A stretch of 64,000 bases of DNA from Tigriopus japonicus. Taxonomy: Eukaryota; Arthropoda; Copepoda; Harpacticoida; Harpacticidae. The translations under genes and the position numbers were made by a program. Where the stretch lies: assembly GCA_010645155.1 (NCBI GenBank), contig CM021316.1:534841-598840 (forward strand), given 5' to 3'. Positions 35,801 through 44,700 of this stretch are shown here, one piece after another (the first letter of the stretch is position 1; every line of letters begins with the position of its first letter). Below the pieces are notes generated by a model that made no database searches, was not told the origin of the DNA, and saw nothing but the letters and a program-made list of their open reading frames with translations.

Positions 35801-36084
35801 TTTGTAATTGAAAATTCGTCAATTACATGGCCAAAAATGTAATTAATTACAATTTCAATTACATGTCATTGCAATTGAAATCACGTAATTGTAATTGCAA
35901 TTACAATTACTCCCCAACCCTGGTAACCAGATGCATGTCCAACTTAGAGTCTTTATTCTCTTTTTTAATTTCAGCGGAGGAAAATGTTCCGTTTGTGTTG
36001 AACCTGAGAACTTTGCCCAGTTCGAGTGGAGGATTGGCTACCTTCTCCGGATTCAGTTTGGATTATACTCAAGTTCCTTGCTAG
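20875..36084 (+). CDS. CUB2a: secreted CUB-like protein, type 2 (15 coding exons, 404 aa)
   Basis: Exons: 20875-20983, 21042-21076, 21137-21242, 22205-22260, 22329-22346, 22417-22489, 22556-22571, 22646-22692, 26524-26628, 26763-26886, 26948-27069, 27131-27213, 29265-29397, 34708-34785, 35975-36084. They join in frame to 1215 nt with a TAG stop, and all introns are GT-AG. The ATG at 20875 opens a signal peptide (MFPKKIVLVGFFLNLGCFS). Then come a short LFSLFNIVRFE segment, a Cys-rich module (DGNCASGFGVCC), a CUB-like core (NCTFVR, DICQIRLDFES, AICGALTGQH, YFESGRTGTTAGQINIVQGS), GNCIRQNDGFCSVQYSETPI, ITYVPSMRC and the end GFSLDYTQVPC. Exons 1-11 and 14-15 align one to one with CUB2b. Exons 12 and 13 differ in length, which falls in a low-complexity Pro/Thr/Ala stretch. 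Intron 8 holds an intact LINE. Introns 12-14 hold several further elements. The coding exons look undamaged. Function unknown. Confidence 0.9.
21845..21995. repeat. Partial copy of the MITE core in CUB2a intron 3
   Basis: TAGGCCGCATGTGAACGC on the left and GCGTTGACATGCCGCGCA on the right are inverted. They match the inner arms of the element at 1001-1366. Confidence 0.55.
23111..26495 (+). mobile_element. Non-LTR retrotransposon (APE-type LINE) in CUB2a intron 8
   Basis: The element is about 3.4 kb, in the same orientation as the host gene, between exons 8 and 9 of CUB2a. Visibly higher GC than the surrounding intron marks it as foreign to the local base composition. An 11-nt direct repeat (ATTAATTAATA) at 23100-23110 and 26496-26506 brackets it and may be the target-site duplication; the repeat is AT-rich, so chance is possible. 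Just before the right repeat is AATAAA (26481-26486) followed by a TTA-rich tail. No ORF1 or gag-like gene is seen upstream, so this copy may be 5' truncated, or the family may have a single ORF. Confidence 0.8.
23244..26321 (+). CDS. LINE ORF: apurinic-type endonuclease plus reverse transcriptase (stop-to-stop frame of 1025 codons)
   Basis: The frame is uninterrupted. Residue numbers count from 23244. The APE endonuclease covers about 104-315, with SETW (138-141), GGDFN (237-241) and SDHLPI (303-308). The reverse transcriptase covers about 565-850, with FQFGFRRSRST (612-622), CFVDFSKAFDRVD (646-658), GLPQGDPLSP (705-714) and the catalytic YADD (745-748). The C-terminus is Cys/His-rich (CICTVCQSPLHFFHVH) and may bind zinc. 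The codon at 23244 is GTG directly after an in-frame TGA, and the first in-frame ATG is near 23589, already inside the endonuclease. The natural start is therefore missing, lies in another frame, or depends on unusual initiation. Retrotransposition would use the endonuclease to nick DNA and prime reverse transcription. The clade is not assigned. Confidence 0.85.
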   Translation: MGTRPRFAVAPNDPVITPLQCTPSPSNPSSFHNPPATSYSRRELLALKPPSTPLSSSSSSQSSFPFPPQSHINSSLLGQIEQLGIARNHRRRRKQRRGGNQPVSALFLNCHGRANMLRVAGVGQCLNKIRGHAFTFLSETWVTEEKHESCFAGKQSFVVHARKPAGRGRPSGGLELYITKRFEPTLLSSSPHHIAVDAQGFTIIGVYYQPTTDYDDLVSDLTSILKKVKNPEKVIIGGDFNIRPDSSEFSELAKILSQWRITLRSDPGVPTHTYSRGASVLDHIFISENLPSPASYVHQLAVSDHLPISVTFKMPRNFHHLGVTRKGRCVVNVKECAAQLEALQLSIDTRKDYNPTAVAQGISQAFQGSSSVQARRRGPKTPWFNSYHRELRGQMLQKLRNAKTSQTPETWEQYAISRMAYHKSLRSAESAHQRLEVENLLSSSASSRMAGLYKRARKPAANSEIPVSKFLLHCQELFSSSSETVVEEVQGCLEEHHPLLQPFTESEMDEAFKKMTSKAPSTSGVSPFQLALLRTQIQPLLQDLFSHALQTSIFPPDWMESAIIFIHKKGPKDIPDNHRTIALENPFLKMMSTLLAARFSGLAEERNLLPEFQFGFRRSRSTTSAATLLYEIVQSNISTKRRVYGCFVDFSKAFDRVDRTRFFSKLQLWGIPRSICVLLADIYAGLRCSIRSGEDLSPCYFTSIGLPQGDPLSPILFNLYVSDLPEALSHQGPIINNNRIQYLQYADDLVLLADSAVELQNAINALHGYCQENGLQVNIIKTKAMVFHKGRLPPTSFHINNSPIEIVKFFNYVGFTFTTQLSFTKHLNIAITKARARIGYICNKLPIKNLPLPIVLQLFRTYITPIFLYGLHLWLPNSAQSALKSADATFTKFLKRYLCVPQYANNAWTHFLCETEPLTIGLARLVSNSVRNLTFPEVMSGHMLSFPVKDLTTPYCPWPDIPSEYWRSRTFVRLPAQLHQRRELTKDLFNLTHPIYCNNQDFHHLPLPNCICTVCQSPLHFFHVH
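27596..28070. mobile_element. TIR element with arms of about 115 bp
   Basis: The left arm begins GACCAAGCCCCAGACTATTC and includes GATCCGTGACGTCTAGATGA. The right arm repeats it inverted, ending CCTGGAGCTTGGTCTC. The left arm also has an internal direct repeat of CTTCTCAGTTCTAGCTAAG. There is no coding capacity. It lies in intron 12 of CUB2a. Confidence 0.6.
28070..28262 (+). mobile_element. tRNA-derived SINE, second family
   Basis: A B-box GGGTTCGATTCTCC lies near 28076-28089. The 3' part (GGACGATATGATGGCTGGC, then GGCAAGGCTCACCC and CCAAAATCCAAATAAGG) matches the minus-strand copy at 3480-3665. The 5' head overlaps the right arm of a TIR element. It lies in intron 12 of CUB2a. Confidence 0.5.
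28600..29040 (+). repeat. Dispersed repeat, copy 1
   Basis: AAGATGGCGCTGATTGTCAT (about 28961) and the 28730-28810 block are found inverted at 45780-46140, and partly at 32820-32910. No ORF is seen, and the family is not recognised. Confidence 0.5.
29637..29825 (+). mobile_element. SINE with tRNA-like head and LINE-like 3' tail
   Basis: The head matches the 123-nt units at 9146-9391 and has the B-box GGTTCGACTCC. It passes directly into CAGGGAATTGCATTCCTTG and an A-rich end. That tail corresponds to the 3' ends of the LINE copies at 9392-9960 and 14001-14255. Sharing a 3' tail with a LINE is the usual way a SINE borrows its reverse transcriptase. It lies in intron 13 of CUB2a. Confidence 0.7.
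30355..30545. repeat. Imperfect tandem repeat of TTTGCCATTTTGGACG words
   Basis: Repeated ATTTGCCATTTTATTTGCC and CATTTTGGACGTGTTGATTTG text, about 30 nt per unit, spans this part of intron 13 of CUB2a. Confidence 0.65.
30690..31150. repeat. Related copy of the 52923-53376 repeat
   Basis: CATAAAGTGCGCCATCTAGT and CTAAAGTGCCTCAAATG match the element in CUB2b intron 8. An inverted segment follows near 31020. It lies in intron 13 of CUB2a. Confidence 0.45.
31205..33869 (-). mobile_element. Long MITE/DNA transposon remnant, copy 2
   Basis: It is the reverse complement of copy 1 at 6062-7711. Its left part (31205-31682) matches copy 1's right end. Its right part (33411-33869) matches copy 1's left end. 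It is split by an unrelated 1.7-kb foldback element. The flanks again fit TA. It lies in intron 13 of CUB2a. Confidence 0.7.
31683..33410. mobile_element. Foldback-like element with GGTCAC repeat arms
   Basis: It is inserted in copy 2 of the long MITE; copy 1 shows the uninterrupted site. The left arm (about 31693-31935) is a run of GGTAAATAGGTCAC/GGTAAAAAGGTCACA units. The right arm (about 33140-33392) is the same array inverted (GTGACCTTTTTACC/GTGACCTATTTACC). The 1.2-kb centre has no recognisable ORF and contains pieces also found near 45.9-46.1 kb and 52.2 kb. The design recalls Drosophila foldback elements, but relationship is not shown. Confidence 0.65.
34190..34400 (-). mobile_element. 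LINE C-terminal fragment, same family as 9392-9960, minus strand
   Basis: The minus strand reads KNIHGLCPNPGFEVSCSN, then RGFTCAVRAPPSPKESRLLR and TMKSPAFLYQAP. It is nearly identical to residues encoded at about 9532-9680. Both ends are lost. It lies in intron 13 of CUB2a. Confidence 0.7.
35146..35922. mobile_element. hAT-type MITE rich in AATTACAATTAC motifs, in CUB2a intron 14
   Basis: The ends are CAGAGTTGGGTCAATTAC and (inverted) CAGGGTTGGGGAGTAATTG. A perfect 8-bp target duplication GTAACCAG lies at 35138-35145 and 35923-35930. The subterminal parts are repeats of TAATTACAATTAC. It is 777 bp and has no ORF. Confidence 0.8.
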
Positions 36085-36138
36085 TTGAATTTAATCAAAA
36101 AAGTATATGCTTACACAACTCTTATAATGTCAAACGCT

Positions 36139-36144
36139 AATAAA
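36139..36144 (+). promoter_or_regulatory. Polyadenylation signal AATAAA for CUB2a
   Basis: AATAAA lies 55 nt after the CUB2a stop codon, giving a short 3' UTR. Confidence 0.65.
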
Positions 36145-39100
36145 TACGCAACAAGCAGAACGAAATGTCGTGTTGGATAACCTACACGTGAACGCTCTTT
36201 GTTTTTCTCGATGATGGGTGCTCCAATGTACGAGTCTTAGGAGTCCCACGCAAGTTACTGAGAGTCATAAGTAGAGTGCGAAGAAAAAATTACTGGTTTT
36301 CACAAAAAAAAAAAATTTAAATTTTCTCGAAAAAGGCTAAAAAATATTTCAAAAAATATTCCCCCAACTGTATCAAAAATGGTAATATTGAATTTAAAGA
36401 TGCATTTAGTCATTCTGGGAATCATTCTTTGTTATTTAGCTACAACTCAGCATATTTAGTTACTTCTGGCTAAATATTAAGGCTTTATTTCTGGCATAGA
36501 AGAAATTTGAAATGAAGACAGATGTGTTCAGCGTGACCAACTGTTTAAGATCAAAAAGAACTAAAAACCTCAGTTTAGGGGTAAATTTTGGAGATAGAAG
36601 AGCTAGTTTGTTTTGAAAAGAATTGAATTTTTTTTTACGTAATTGACAGTGTCTCTAAGACATGGAAAAGTTACTTTTTAGAGATTTTTTTCCTAGTGTC
36701 TAAAAACGGCCAAGAAAAATGGTTATTTTGCGAAGTGATGTTGGCGTTTTGAATGTTACAGATAGAGCAACGATAGTGAAAGACCTTTATGCCTCGGTTA
36801 TTGGCAAAAGCCGTTTTTCATTTCGGGGACGACCGGAGAAAAACCTAATTGAACCCATTGCTTGGCAGGTAATTTAAAGCTCACAAGCTAAATTTCAACC
36901 ACATCAAATGAACTTTTTGTCATTTAGAATAGAGTAATTAGAATCAAAGAATAAACTAAGTCAAGGTTTTTTTCGGTACCAGCACCTTAATGGAGACCAA
37001 AACTAGCCAAAACCAGCTATTTTTTGCTTCAGAAGGAAGAGCCATAGTTTAGAGTCGATTGTCCTGAAAATCCTACGTATTTGTAAGAAGAATGACCAAT
37101 TTTAAACAAGCCTCATTTTGTTGAAGTAGACTTCGAAAATTGTAAAAAGGAGCCAAAAATCCCTAAAATTCTCAGAAAAAGAGTTAAAAAATGGCCAAAT
37201 ATTTCAAAAGGAGTTAAAAGAGTCGAAAGAGCTAAATGCTCAAATTTGGAGCCAAATTTCCAAAATATCACGAAAAAGAGCTACATTTAGCTCTAAAGAT
37301 CTAAAATTGGTCAGGCTGGATGTGTTAACAGCTGTTTTTTGGCGCCAATTACGACTTGACGTAACCAAAAATGCCCCACGAAAAGGGCCAAAAAAATTAA
37401 AATTGGACCAAAAAGGGGCAATAATTTAAAGAAAATTTACATTTTAATTGAATTTTTCTACTCACTCATAAGCTCATAAGCTTCATTCAAAAAGCTAAAA
37501 ATACTGCTTTGTGAATGATAGTCTTGGTATTTCTAATAATCTAACAGTTTCTCTACGGATTTTTTGATCCAATTCGATTTGATGGGTGAAACAGGGTGAA
37601 ACTCTAACAAAGTCAGTCTTAAGTGACAAAGCGCATGTGACCTTTTTTCTGTTCAGAAAAGCTGAAGGCTTGCACTTGTAGTGCAGGATTTCAGCATTCG
37701 CCAACTATCCACATTATTCCAGGTTTCGTGGGTTCAAATGCCGGGCTTTCCTAGTCCCCCCTTGTCCCTTGGCCTTCAAACTACGTTACTTGCATTATCA
37801 TAAACTGGACCATGTGCTGTATGTGTCAATATATTGCCCATTCAATGTGATGCATGGATTTGGAGATGGCAAGAATCATTGACCAATTTGGAAAAACCAA
37901 AGTCCCAGTTTTGACTTGCCGAGGCTTCAAACAGACAAAACAGATAAATCCCCTTTAGATTGGCGTGAACAACTTGAAAATTTTCAAAACTTACTGGTTA
38001 GAGGGCGGCAAAGTAAGCTCAATAAAACGGTCATTAAAGAAGTTTTTATGTTAGAAATATGACCAAAAAAGTTATTTTCGGTCAAAGATGGACAAGACCG
38101 TATTTCCTGGCTAGAAATGGCCAGGAGGTTCTTAAAGAATTTTTTTTCGACTTAAGAAGGCTTTTGAGTTTTGACAGGCTCAAACACGAAATATTGTTGA
38201 AAAAACTTGATTTGTGTGGGCACAGTTATAATATCATAGGTTGGATTAGTAATTAGAAGGTACATGTAACAAGTGCAAATGCACTTTTTGGTACGGTTAT
38301 GGTTACTTGCAGGAATTTGCACTTTTCTCGCATAATGGGATTTGGTAAATCCACTTTTTTAGTCATCCTATTAAGAATCCTAGACATGGACTGAATGTGT
38401 ACTTGCTTACAAATTTGTCAATACTCCCCAATTTCAATGCTTTGTCTTGACAGTTATTTGCGAGAATTAGATTTTTGGTTTTTACAGGCCCAGTGTTAAC
38501 AAACCTGACGAACAATCATTTTAAAGAAAGAAAGTTCAAATAGCGATTTTTTGTTAATTTTTTAAGTTGTCCACACCACTAAAAATTTTGGTTTCTATTT
38601 AAAACGTTCAAGTACTCCCCGGAGTTTTTTCGCTTTTTGAGGTCAAAAATGGGATAGTTAAACCTAAATAGCTCAACGGCTGATCAACAAATTTTCAATT
38701 AATTTCAATTCAACAGGTATCTAATGCAGTTAAATGAAAAATGTGTTGACTAGATTTTCAAAAATGTGTTACTTTTAAAGGTTCTTAGGTGTATAATTTT
38801 TAATCTAGACCTGATCTCACACTGTTTGGGGATTTCTTTGCAAACTTGATATGACTTTTTCAGTTCTGTTTTTAAGTATTACTAATAGTGTTAAACCTTT
38901 AGGCAGCACTCTTTTAGCACTTTGATATTTCTCAAGATGATTTTAGTATTCCATCACCATTAGAACAAATAAGTCAAGGTGGCCGCGTCTTAACTTGTAC
39001 ATAGATGATAAATTGTCCGGGCTTCCCCAAGTGACGTGGATTATGGGCTCCCTGTTGGTTAGCATGTTATTAATTGAACATTTGGGAAATGGAACTCAAA

Positions 39101-41557
39101 AAGTAACATCAAAGAAATCAAAATCGTAGAAAAGGGTGACAATTTCAGATCTTTTTACACTCTTTCTTGAACTGCTACCCGTTTTAAAAACACTTTCAAA
39201 CACACTTTTTCTTTTCATCTCAAAAGACAAGATGATGAGTTTTACAACTAAGCAAGCAATTCTTACTAAGCTGAGGTATACTTCGTACAATGAAAAATCC
39301 AATCCAATCGATATACAATCAAAATTCGCTTAAAATATGGAATCGGATTCCTCAAAAGAAGATCATGAGATGGATAGTATGTGCGAAATCACGCTCACAT
39401 GCAAAACAGATTTTTTTTTAAATTGGACCATTCTAAACTAAAAAAAATCTTGTAAAAAGGAACCATTGAAAATTCATCCTCATTTGCTATCGCGCAAATG
39501 TCCCCCAAATATTCGATCAATATCCAATCCAAGAAATTTGAGGGGGGATTTTTCGTGCTTACACATGAGTCCAATTTATTACCTCCAATCACATCAAAAG
39601 AGGTCAATTGTCAAATTCAACTTGACGATGGATCAAATACCTACACTAAACTGATCACTAGCTCTTACTCGTCCGTTTGCGTTGTTTGCGATTGCTATTC
39701 ACCCAAGTCAGAAATTCTCATTGTGACGAGAATGACGATGGCACAATGCCATCCATTTTACGTAGTCAAGGCATCACATGAAAACTCACCATTCGGTTTA
39801 TGGCATGACCTAAGGATCTCAATTTTGTACAATTATCAGTTTTTACATTTTATTGATACGACCTTTAACCCATTAGACGAGTCCCTGAATAAATAAAAGC
39901 TGCTATGTTCGTGCCTTTAGCCGCTTGGTCGCTTGTCCACTGATTTGTTCAGCCACTTTTCCATATCGGCATTTCCTCTTCATATTTTGGGGCCAGTTGT
40001 CAGGAAATTAGTGATGATGGGTTTCGAGTTGGGAAGTGCTCCCATTTTTGACTCGAAGTAAATTACTGTTCAAAGGGCAGGTTGCATTGAACTTTAAAAA
40101 AAGACCAAACTAGGACCAATTTGGCAACACTTGAGCTAAATCTAATTCGAATTCCATCAGTAGTTGAACTTGTGGATTTCGAATTGATAGTGTTAACTTA
40201 TTTCATGTCAGATTAGGTCCATTGTTTGTTGAGAGGTTAAGTTGTGGTCAGCTTTTTGACCCTAAAAACCACAATGGCAAAACTCTGCCAAAAATCCAAC
40301 TCGAAACACATCAGTACTTAATTGGTTAAGTGGCTAGAGAAATGCAGTTAAACGAAGAAGCGGAGCGCTGCAAGAACATATCAGCTAAAGTTAGAGTCGA
40401 AAATGAATCAATTCACTCTCAGTCAGGGATCAATTATCAATATAACGCTTGAATATGTTAAGCAAAATATTTGTAATACAATTCTTTTTTCTTTTCCCAC
40501 CAAGCAACTCGCGTTGTGTGCCATTTCGTGTCAAATCTCAAAACTTCTGAAATTTTTTCATGACAATTAAATACTTTGCAATGAGATTTTATGACTTTGA
40601 ACATTGTAATGTTGCAGTTTCAATGAGCAAGAAGATATTGCATACTATTAATAAGTCTTTGTATGATCCTCGAGCTTTCCGTTCAAAATGCAAACCACTG
40701 ATTCCATCTTAATTATGAGGCTGCCCATTTTAAGACAAAAAGTGGGCTCGTAGGTAGACAAAGCAAAAGTTCACCACAACCTTTAACTGCAAAAAGGGCC
40801 TACGAATCGGTTCAACCATCTCATTATACCATCATAAGAACAACCATCAAAATGCAAAAATGAGTTATGAGATGGGCCTATTTAATATCTTGGTACGCAT
40901 GCATGTATGCACGCAGTATGAGCAACTGTGTTTTCTTGTCGGCTCTAAAGCCATAAACCGTCTCGCACGATCGCTCGAGACCCAATCTTCACCAAGATTG
41001 GGAAGGTTGATTTAGTAGAGGCATCCCTTTTTAAAATTTTAAAAGGTGCCTGAAAAAAGTGTCTCGAATTAAAACCAATTCGACTTAGATACATGTTTTA
41101 TACATTATTTCTTTAGTTCATCATCCGTGATGATGGGCAAGTTTTAGCACCTTCAAAAATGCACGCTCTCTCACGCTGGTCAAATCAACCACAGCTGAAA
41201 TGGGCTTGAATAAATTACAAACAATTTGAAATTTGCCTCACCTTTAAGATTGGCTTTGTGCATTCATGTTGCAATTAAATCTCAAGCAGACATTGCGAGG
41301 GACGCTGAATTGTTCATAAATAACGTTGCAAGAGGCATGTTCACCTTCATCGGTCTGCCCGCACAATTTAATGATTTATGAAATTGAAGATGAGAGGCAG
41401 GGCGTCGCTATTGCACAACGTGTACTAGACACAAAACGGAGGAGGTCGTTTTGCCCCCATCGTTTGTGTAGTGCATTAACCTTTCTTCAAACTGGCGTTT
41501 AAAAAAATACGTTCTCTCATATTATTTTGAAGACCGCCAATTTAAGAACAAAAGACA
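36145..41557. other. Intergenic region between the convergent CUB2a and CUB1b
   Basis: I see no supported gene. 36300-37450 is A-rich with recurring GAGCCAAAAATCCCTAAAAT-like and AAAAAGAGTTAAAA-like words. 38250-38800 resembles the repeat at 10800-11480. A 132-codon ATG frame at 39498-39896 has no recognisable motif, no intron signals of the CUB family and no second copy, so I do not call it. Confidence 0.5.
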
Positions 41558-41563
41558 TTTATT
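41558..41563 (-). promoter_or_regulatory. Polyadenylation signal AATAAA for CUB1b
   Basis: The minus strand reads AATAAA about 145 nt downstream of the CUB1b stop codon. Confidence 0.5.
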
Positions 41564-41707
41564 TAGAATATGCTTTGCAATGTCAACATGAATAATTTGA
41601 TCAAGAATAGCTTTCTTTTAGTTTGAGTATAGGAACCACGCACGTGTGCCGCATTTTCTTTCTTAATTAATATATTTGCGTTTCCGAAAATTGTCCGACT
41701 CGCCAAG

Positions 41708-44700
41708 TTACGAGCAATTTTGCAGAGTCCATCGGAGATTGAAACCCACGATTCCTGCCGGGATTCGGTTCAGTTCGTTGAAACTGGCAAAGTTCAACTT
41801 TTTGGGAGTTGGAAATTGGGACAAGGTGAATTCGTCCGCATCACTTTTGAACGTCATACGAAATGGTCTTTGTTGAGCTAAAATTTGGACGAACCCAACG
41901 ATATCAAAAAGTTGCATCATTCGGAATTCTTGAAAGCAGATTCCTTCCTCTACAAGAATTCAACCATACTCACTGCATACAGAAATTGAAGCCTCGCGAT
42001 CAAGCTTGTTATTGGCGGAACTTAAAAATCGCCCACAAAGACGATCACTCAATTGAACATCTGATCCAATACTTCCAATGATGAACGTGTTAGCAGCATC
42101 AGTCTCAACGTTGGACTCAGCATTGGGAATCTGTTCAAAACAATAAGATGACGTCATTTTAGAACTCTTTTCATCATAAAGCCCCATTTTTAGTGGGCTT
42201 TTTGTCTTTTCTAATCCATAATAGTTTCAAAAAGAATAGTATTATCAATTGTAGACAACTCACTAAAATATAGTCTCCTTGGCACTTTCCATCAGTTTGA
42301 CCAAGGACTTGCCGGCCAACGGGGTTGCTAAAAAACAAAATTTAGGATTTTAAATACGAAATTAAAAAAATGAATATGATTTGCATACGTACCTTAGGCC
42401 AAACGAGCCCTAAAGTGAAAGTAAAACATGCATTAACAAGCACGGGCCTTTTAAAAAGTGGTCTCTAAACTTACCTGAATCATGCTACTTCCTAAAATTT
42501 CAGGAATCCAGCAAATTGCACAAGTATTAGCCTCTTGCCGCCAACACATGGTTTGAGTTTGACTTGATAAATGAGTTGCTGAAACATTAATTGAAAAATG
42601 AATAAAGTTTGAATATTGTCCGAGGTCGCTTATCAACTCTCGATGACTTTGCCATTCGATTTTTTTTTCCGGCGCAAGGGCATAATCGCACCCAAAGCAA
42701 CCTGTAAAACACCAGATACTGTTTCTCTCGATATTCAACAATCTCTTGAGAAAAAAGGAAGGCTAGACAAAGAAATACAATGGTGTTGGATCCTAAAAAG
42801 AGGAATCAAAATCCCACATGCAAATAGTCAAAAGATGGTGTAGGTGGAACACTTAAAATTCTGGCAGATTCACCTCCCATTCAGAAAGGGATTTTTGTGA
42901 GAAATGGGTCGTGTGTCAAGATTGAATCTGGAGGTCGGTTGTTGAAATAGTTAATAGTAATAAATGTTTTTTTTATGCTTCAGCTGCACCGTGTTCAAAT
43001 CGTACTATGCAAGTTAAAAAACAGGACAGAATTCTTTGGCATTATGTAATTTTTGGTCTTATTTTCCGTTATGATCTCCCAATCTCCTGTTGTGTAAATG
43101 CACCTGGTAGAGCAATGGTCGTCAACCAATGGGCCGTGGCGTGCATGTAGATTCAAGATGATATTTTGTAGGTTTTTGGGAAAGTCTGAAATGATGGGCC
43201 TTTCTGCAATACATAGAGGGTACTATTTTCATGGGCTTGGAGCACTCTGATCGTTAAATAGCGAGCCTTTGTGTCAATTAGGTTGTTTTTGGTTGGTCCT
43301 TGCACAAAAATTTTGTTCACACGCCAAAATGTTGGTCTTCTGAAATAACCTGCACCACATCTTTGGGCCAGAACTGAGATTTAAAAATAATTAAATTCCG
43401 AAAAAACTAGGTAATAAATTAGGAGTGTTAGAATTGATCAGGTAAGTTTATTTTCCTTTAAACCATTTTTCAACACACATAGTGCGTATTGATCGGTATT
43501 CTCTTCTTTTCTCAAGAACTGTTTTGATTGCAAAAGGCAATTCGTTAAAAAAATAGCATACTTACTTGTAGTGTCCAGAGCCATAGCTGAAGTCGGAAAA
43601 TTAAAGCTGCAAAGGCAAAATATAATAATTACTCATTGAGAAATCGGACTAGTTCTCATTTATCATATAGATGGTCCATAAAGCGACCAATTCATGTTTT
43701 TCACATTTTTTTGATTGTTTCAGTTGACCTTTTGATAGGTTTTTTTTATTTAAAAAATCAGCAGAGAAGAAAATTGTACTAAATTTCACCATTCATATCA
43801 ACACATTAACACAAATACAATTATGAGGCAGTGTGCGTATATATCAAGGTATGAATCACTTACAAAGCAAAATCTTGAATTTTGCAAAGATCAACTTCAA
43901 TTAAGTTTTGAAATTTTAGGTCAAATTCTTAAACATTACAAATATAATGGAGATATTAAGGTTAGCACTTTTATATTTTTACAATGCCATAGTCTTTTTT
44001 TTATTATGGTTTTTTATACAGACAGATTATTTAAGCACTTACTAGGGTAATTGAACTTTTGCTCTGTGGCACCTTTTTACGGAGCAAGAGTGTGTCTCAC
44101 TCACGGCTACTCGCACCGTGAATGCAATTGGAAAGTAACCAAACTCTGATTATATCAAGAGAATATGTCAAGATTGTAACAAAATGTCTTATTTGATGTA
44201 GATAGGCCACTATTACATTACTGGAACTGGCCAATGCAACGAATTTGCCACAATTTCATGAAATATGCCGTGTTTTGTCTGTGTGCAAGTCCATGTACAG
44301 CTTCAGTTGGCGTAGACAAACGTGACGCTTGTCCACACTCTCGCTGAGTAAAAGGCACAACAAATCCACACTCTTTTTACTCAACCACAATGAGTTAACA
44401 AATGGCAAGCAATTTCTGTTTAAAAGCAAATTTCCAAGGATCTTACAAGAAGACGCCTTTCTCACCTGGCAACGGTTCCGGTCACCCCGGTAAAGTATTG
44501 GAGGCAGCCCTCTGGTCCTAAAAGTGGCAAAAAATGAGACGGTTTGAGTTGGAGTGGCTGAAAAGTACCAGGTTTGGAGCATTTACCTCCTTGCTCATCT
44601 CCACAACGATATTGGGTCACTACAACCGGACGAAATTAGCTCAAAACACTGATTAGTGGTTTTTGACCCATCAATGCCAATCCCGATTTATCATTTAGTT

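Noticed and set aside
39498..39896. 132-codon ATG frame between CUB2a and CUB1b
   Set aside because: No motif, no signal peptide, no relative in the window and no splice pattern; length alone is weak evidence in AT-rich DNA.
43110..43370. Possible further hAT MITE (CAATGGTCGTCAACC-like left end)
   Set aside because: I could not find a matching right end or a target duplication.
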